Below are positions 26,460-26,618 of a stretch of DNA of 26,618 nucleotides, in pieces. This stretch comes from Flavobacteriaceae bacterium UBA3478. Its GTDB lineage: Bacteria; Bacteroidota; Bacteroidia; Flavobacteriales; Flavobacteriaceae. Position 1 is the first letter of the stretch. Each line of letters begins with the position of its first letter. The stretch lies in NCBI GenBank assembly GCA_002381155.1, contig DFQX01000003.1, forward strand, positions 1 through 26,618, given 5' to 3'. Made by a program: the position numbers and the translations under genes. The notes under the pieces are model-generated. The model worked only from the letters and a program-made list of their open reading frames with translations, searched no databases and was not told the DNA's origin.

Positions 26460-26618
26460 GTAACTCCGAATATCTAGAAATTACAGAGGAAAAAGGGCCT
26501 TTCATTTTCAAAGATCGCGGGAGCAAATTCTATGGATACGCTGCACCATTTAATCACTTAGAGGACTTTAAATCAAGGATCGGGCAATTCAGACTCCTGT
26601 ATCCCAAAGCGAATCACG
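26456..26618 (+). CDS. YigZ/IMPACT-family protein, 3' end cut by window
   Basis: Only the first 54 codons are present. The ATG overlaps the ribD stop (ATGA), so the genes are coupled. The visible N-terminus, with ITEEKGPFIFKDRGSKFYGYA and then APFNHLEDFKSRIGQF and YPKANH, matches the start of the UPF0029/IMPACT family (E. coli YigZ, B. subtilis YvyE). The RGSKFYGYA block and the late KANH are the landmarks. Proteins of this family bind nucleic acid or ribosomes and are about 200 residues long; their exact role in bacteria is unsettled. Confidence 0.8.
   Translation, partial: MSNSEYLEITEEKGPFIFKDRGSKFYGYAAPFNHLEDFKSRIGQFRLLYPKANH

Overview
The window is AT-rich, almost fully coding chromosomal DNA from a member of Bacteroidota, most likely order Flavobacteriales. 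Lineage markers are the short Bacteroidota-type RNA polymerase omega protein, a DUF4835/PorD-family protein, an RprX/RprY-like two-component pair, the gene order dapA-bamD-rpoZ-coaBC-DUF4835-recN, A/T-rich gene leaders without Shine-Dalgarno sequences, and repeated TAnnTTTG (-7) promoter elements. I recognise 25 complete protein genes and two genes cut by the window edges. I saw no rRNA, tRNA, insertion sequence, prophage, CRISPR array or recognisable defence island, and no gene-free stretch longer than 300 bases. The longest gap, about 197 bases, is the divergent glyA/clpB promoter region.

Layout. (1) 2-982 (+) is the 3' part of a glutaminyl-peptide cyclotransferase, tail-to-tail with glyA (968-2242, -). 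(2) 2440-6086 (+) holds clpB, a TetR-family regulator and smpB, a compact proteostasis/ribosome-rescue group, facing pcm (6091-6747, -). (3) 6813-10394 (+) is a tight unit: Gfo/Idh/MocA oxidoreductase, YggS-type PLP protein, DEDDh exonuclease with a degenerate GIY-YIG-like domain, and miaA. (4) 10377-15258 (-), read right to left, is family 2 glycosyltransferase, YbbR-like protein, coaE, RprX-like kinase and RprY-like regulator. It lies directly behind a strong intrinsic terminator that follows fabI (15286-16098, -). (5) 16142-21926 (-) is the conserved run dapA, bamD, rpoZ, coaBC, DUF4835/PorD, recN. (6) 22024-25369 (-) is GNAT acetyltransferase, prmC, ligA, linked by 4-base overlaps. (7) 25404 to the right edge (+) is ribD overlapping the start of a YigZ/IMPACT-family gene.

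The genes are mainly housekeeping: one-carbon metabolism (glyA), protein quality control (clpB, smpB, pcm), coenzyme A synthesis (coaE, coaBC), lysine/cell-wall precursor supply (dapA), fatty acid synthesis (fabI), envelope assembly (bamD, DUF4835/PorD, glycosyltransferase, YbbR-like), DNA repair and replication (recN, ligA, exonuclease), tRNA and release-factor modification (miaA, prmC) and riboflavin synthesis (ribD).

I found no convincing new multi-gene system. The points most worth a second look are: the TetR gene between clpB and smpB, with a strong hairpin inside its 5' coding region; the fabI terminator that ends two bases before the next start codon; the exonuclease whose GIY-YIG-like domain has lost key residues; five non-ATG starts; and promoter elements so close to bamD, recN and ribD that their mRNAs may be leaderless.
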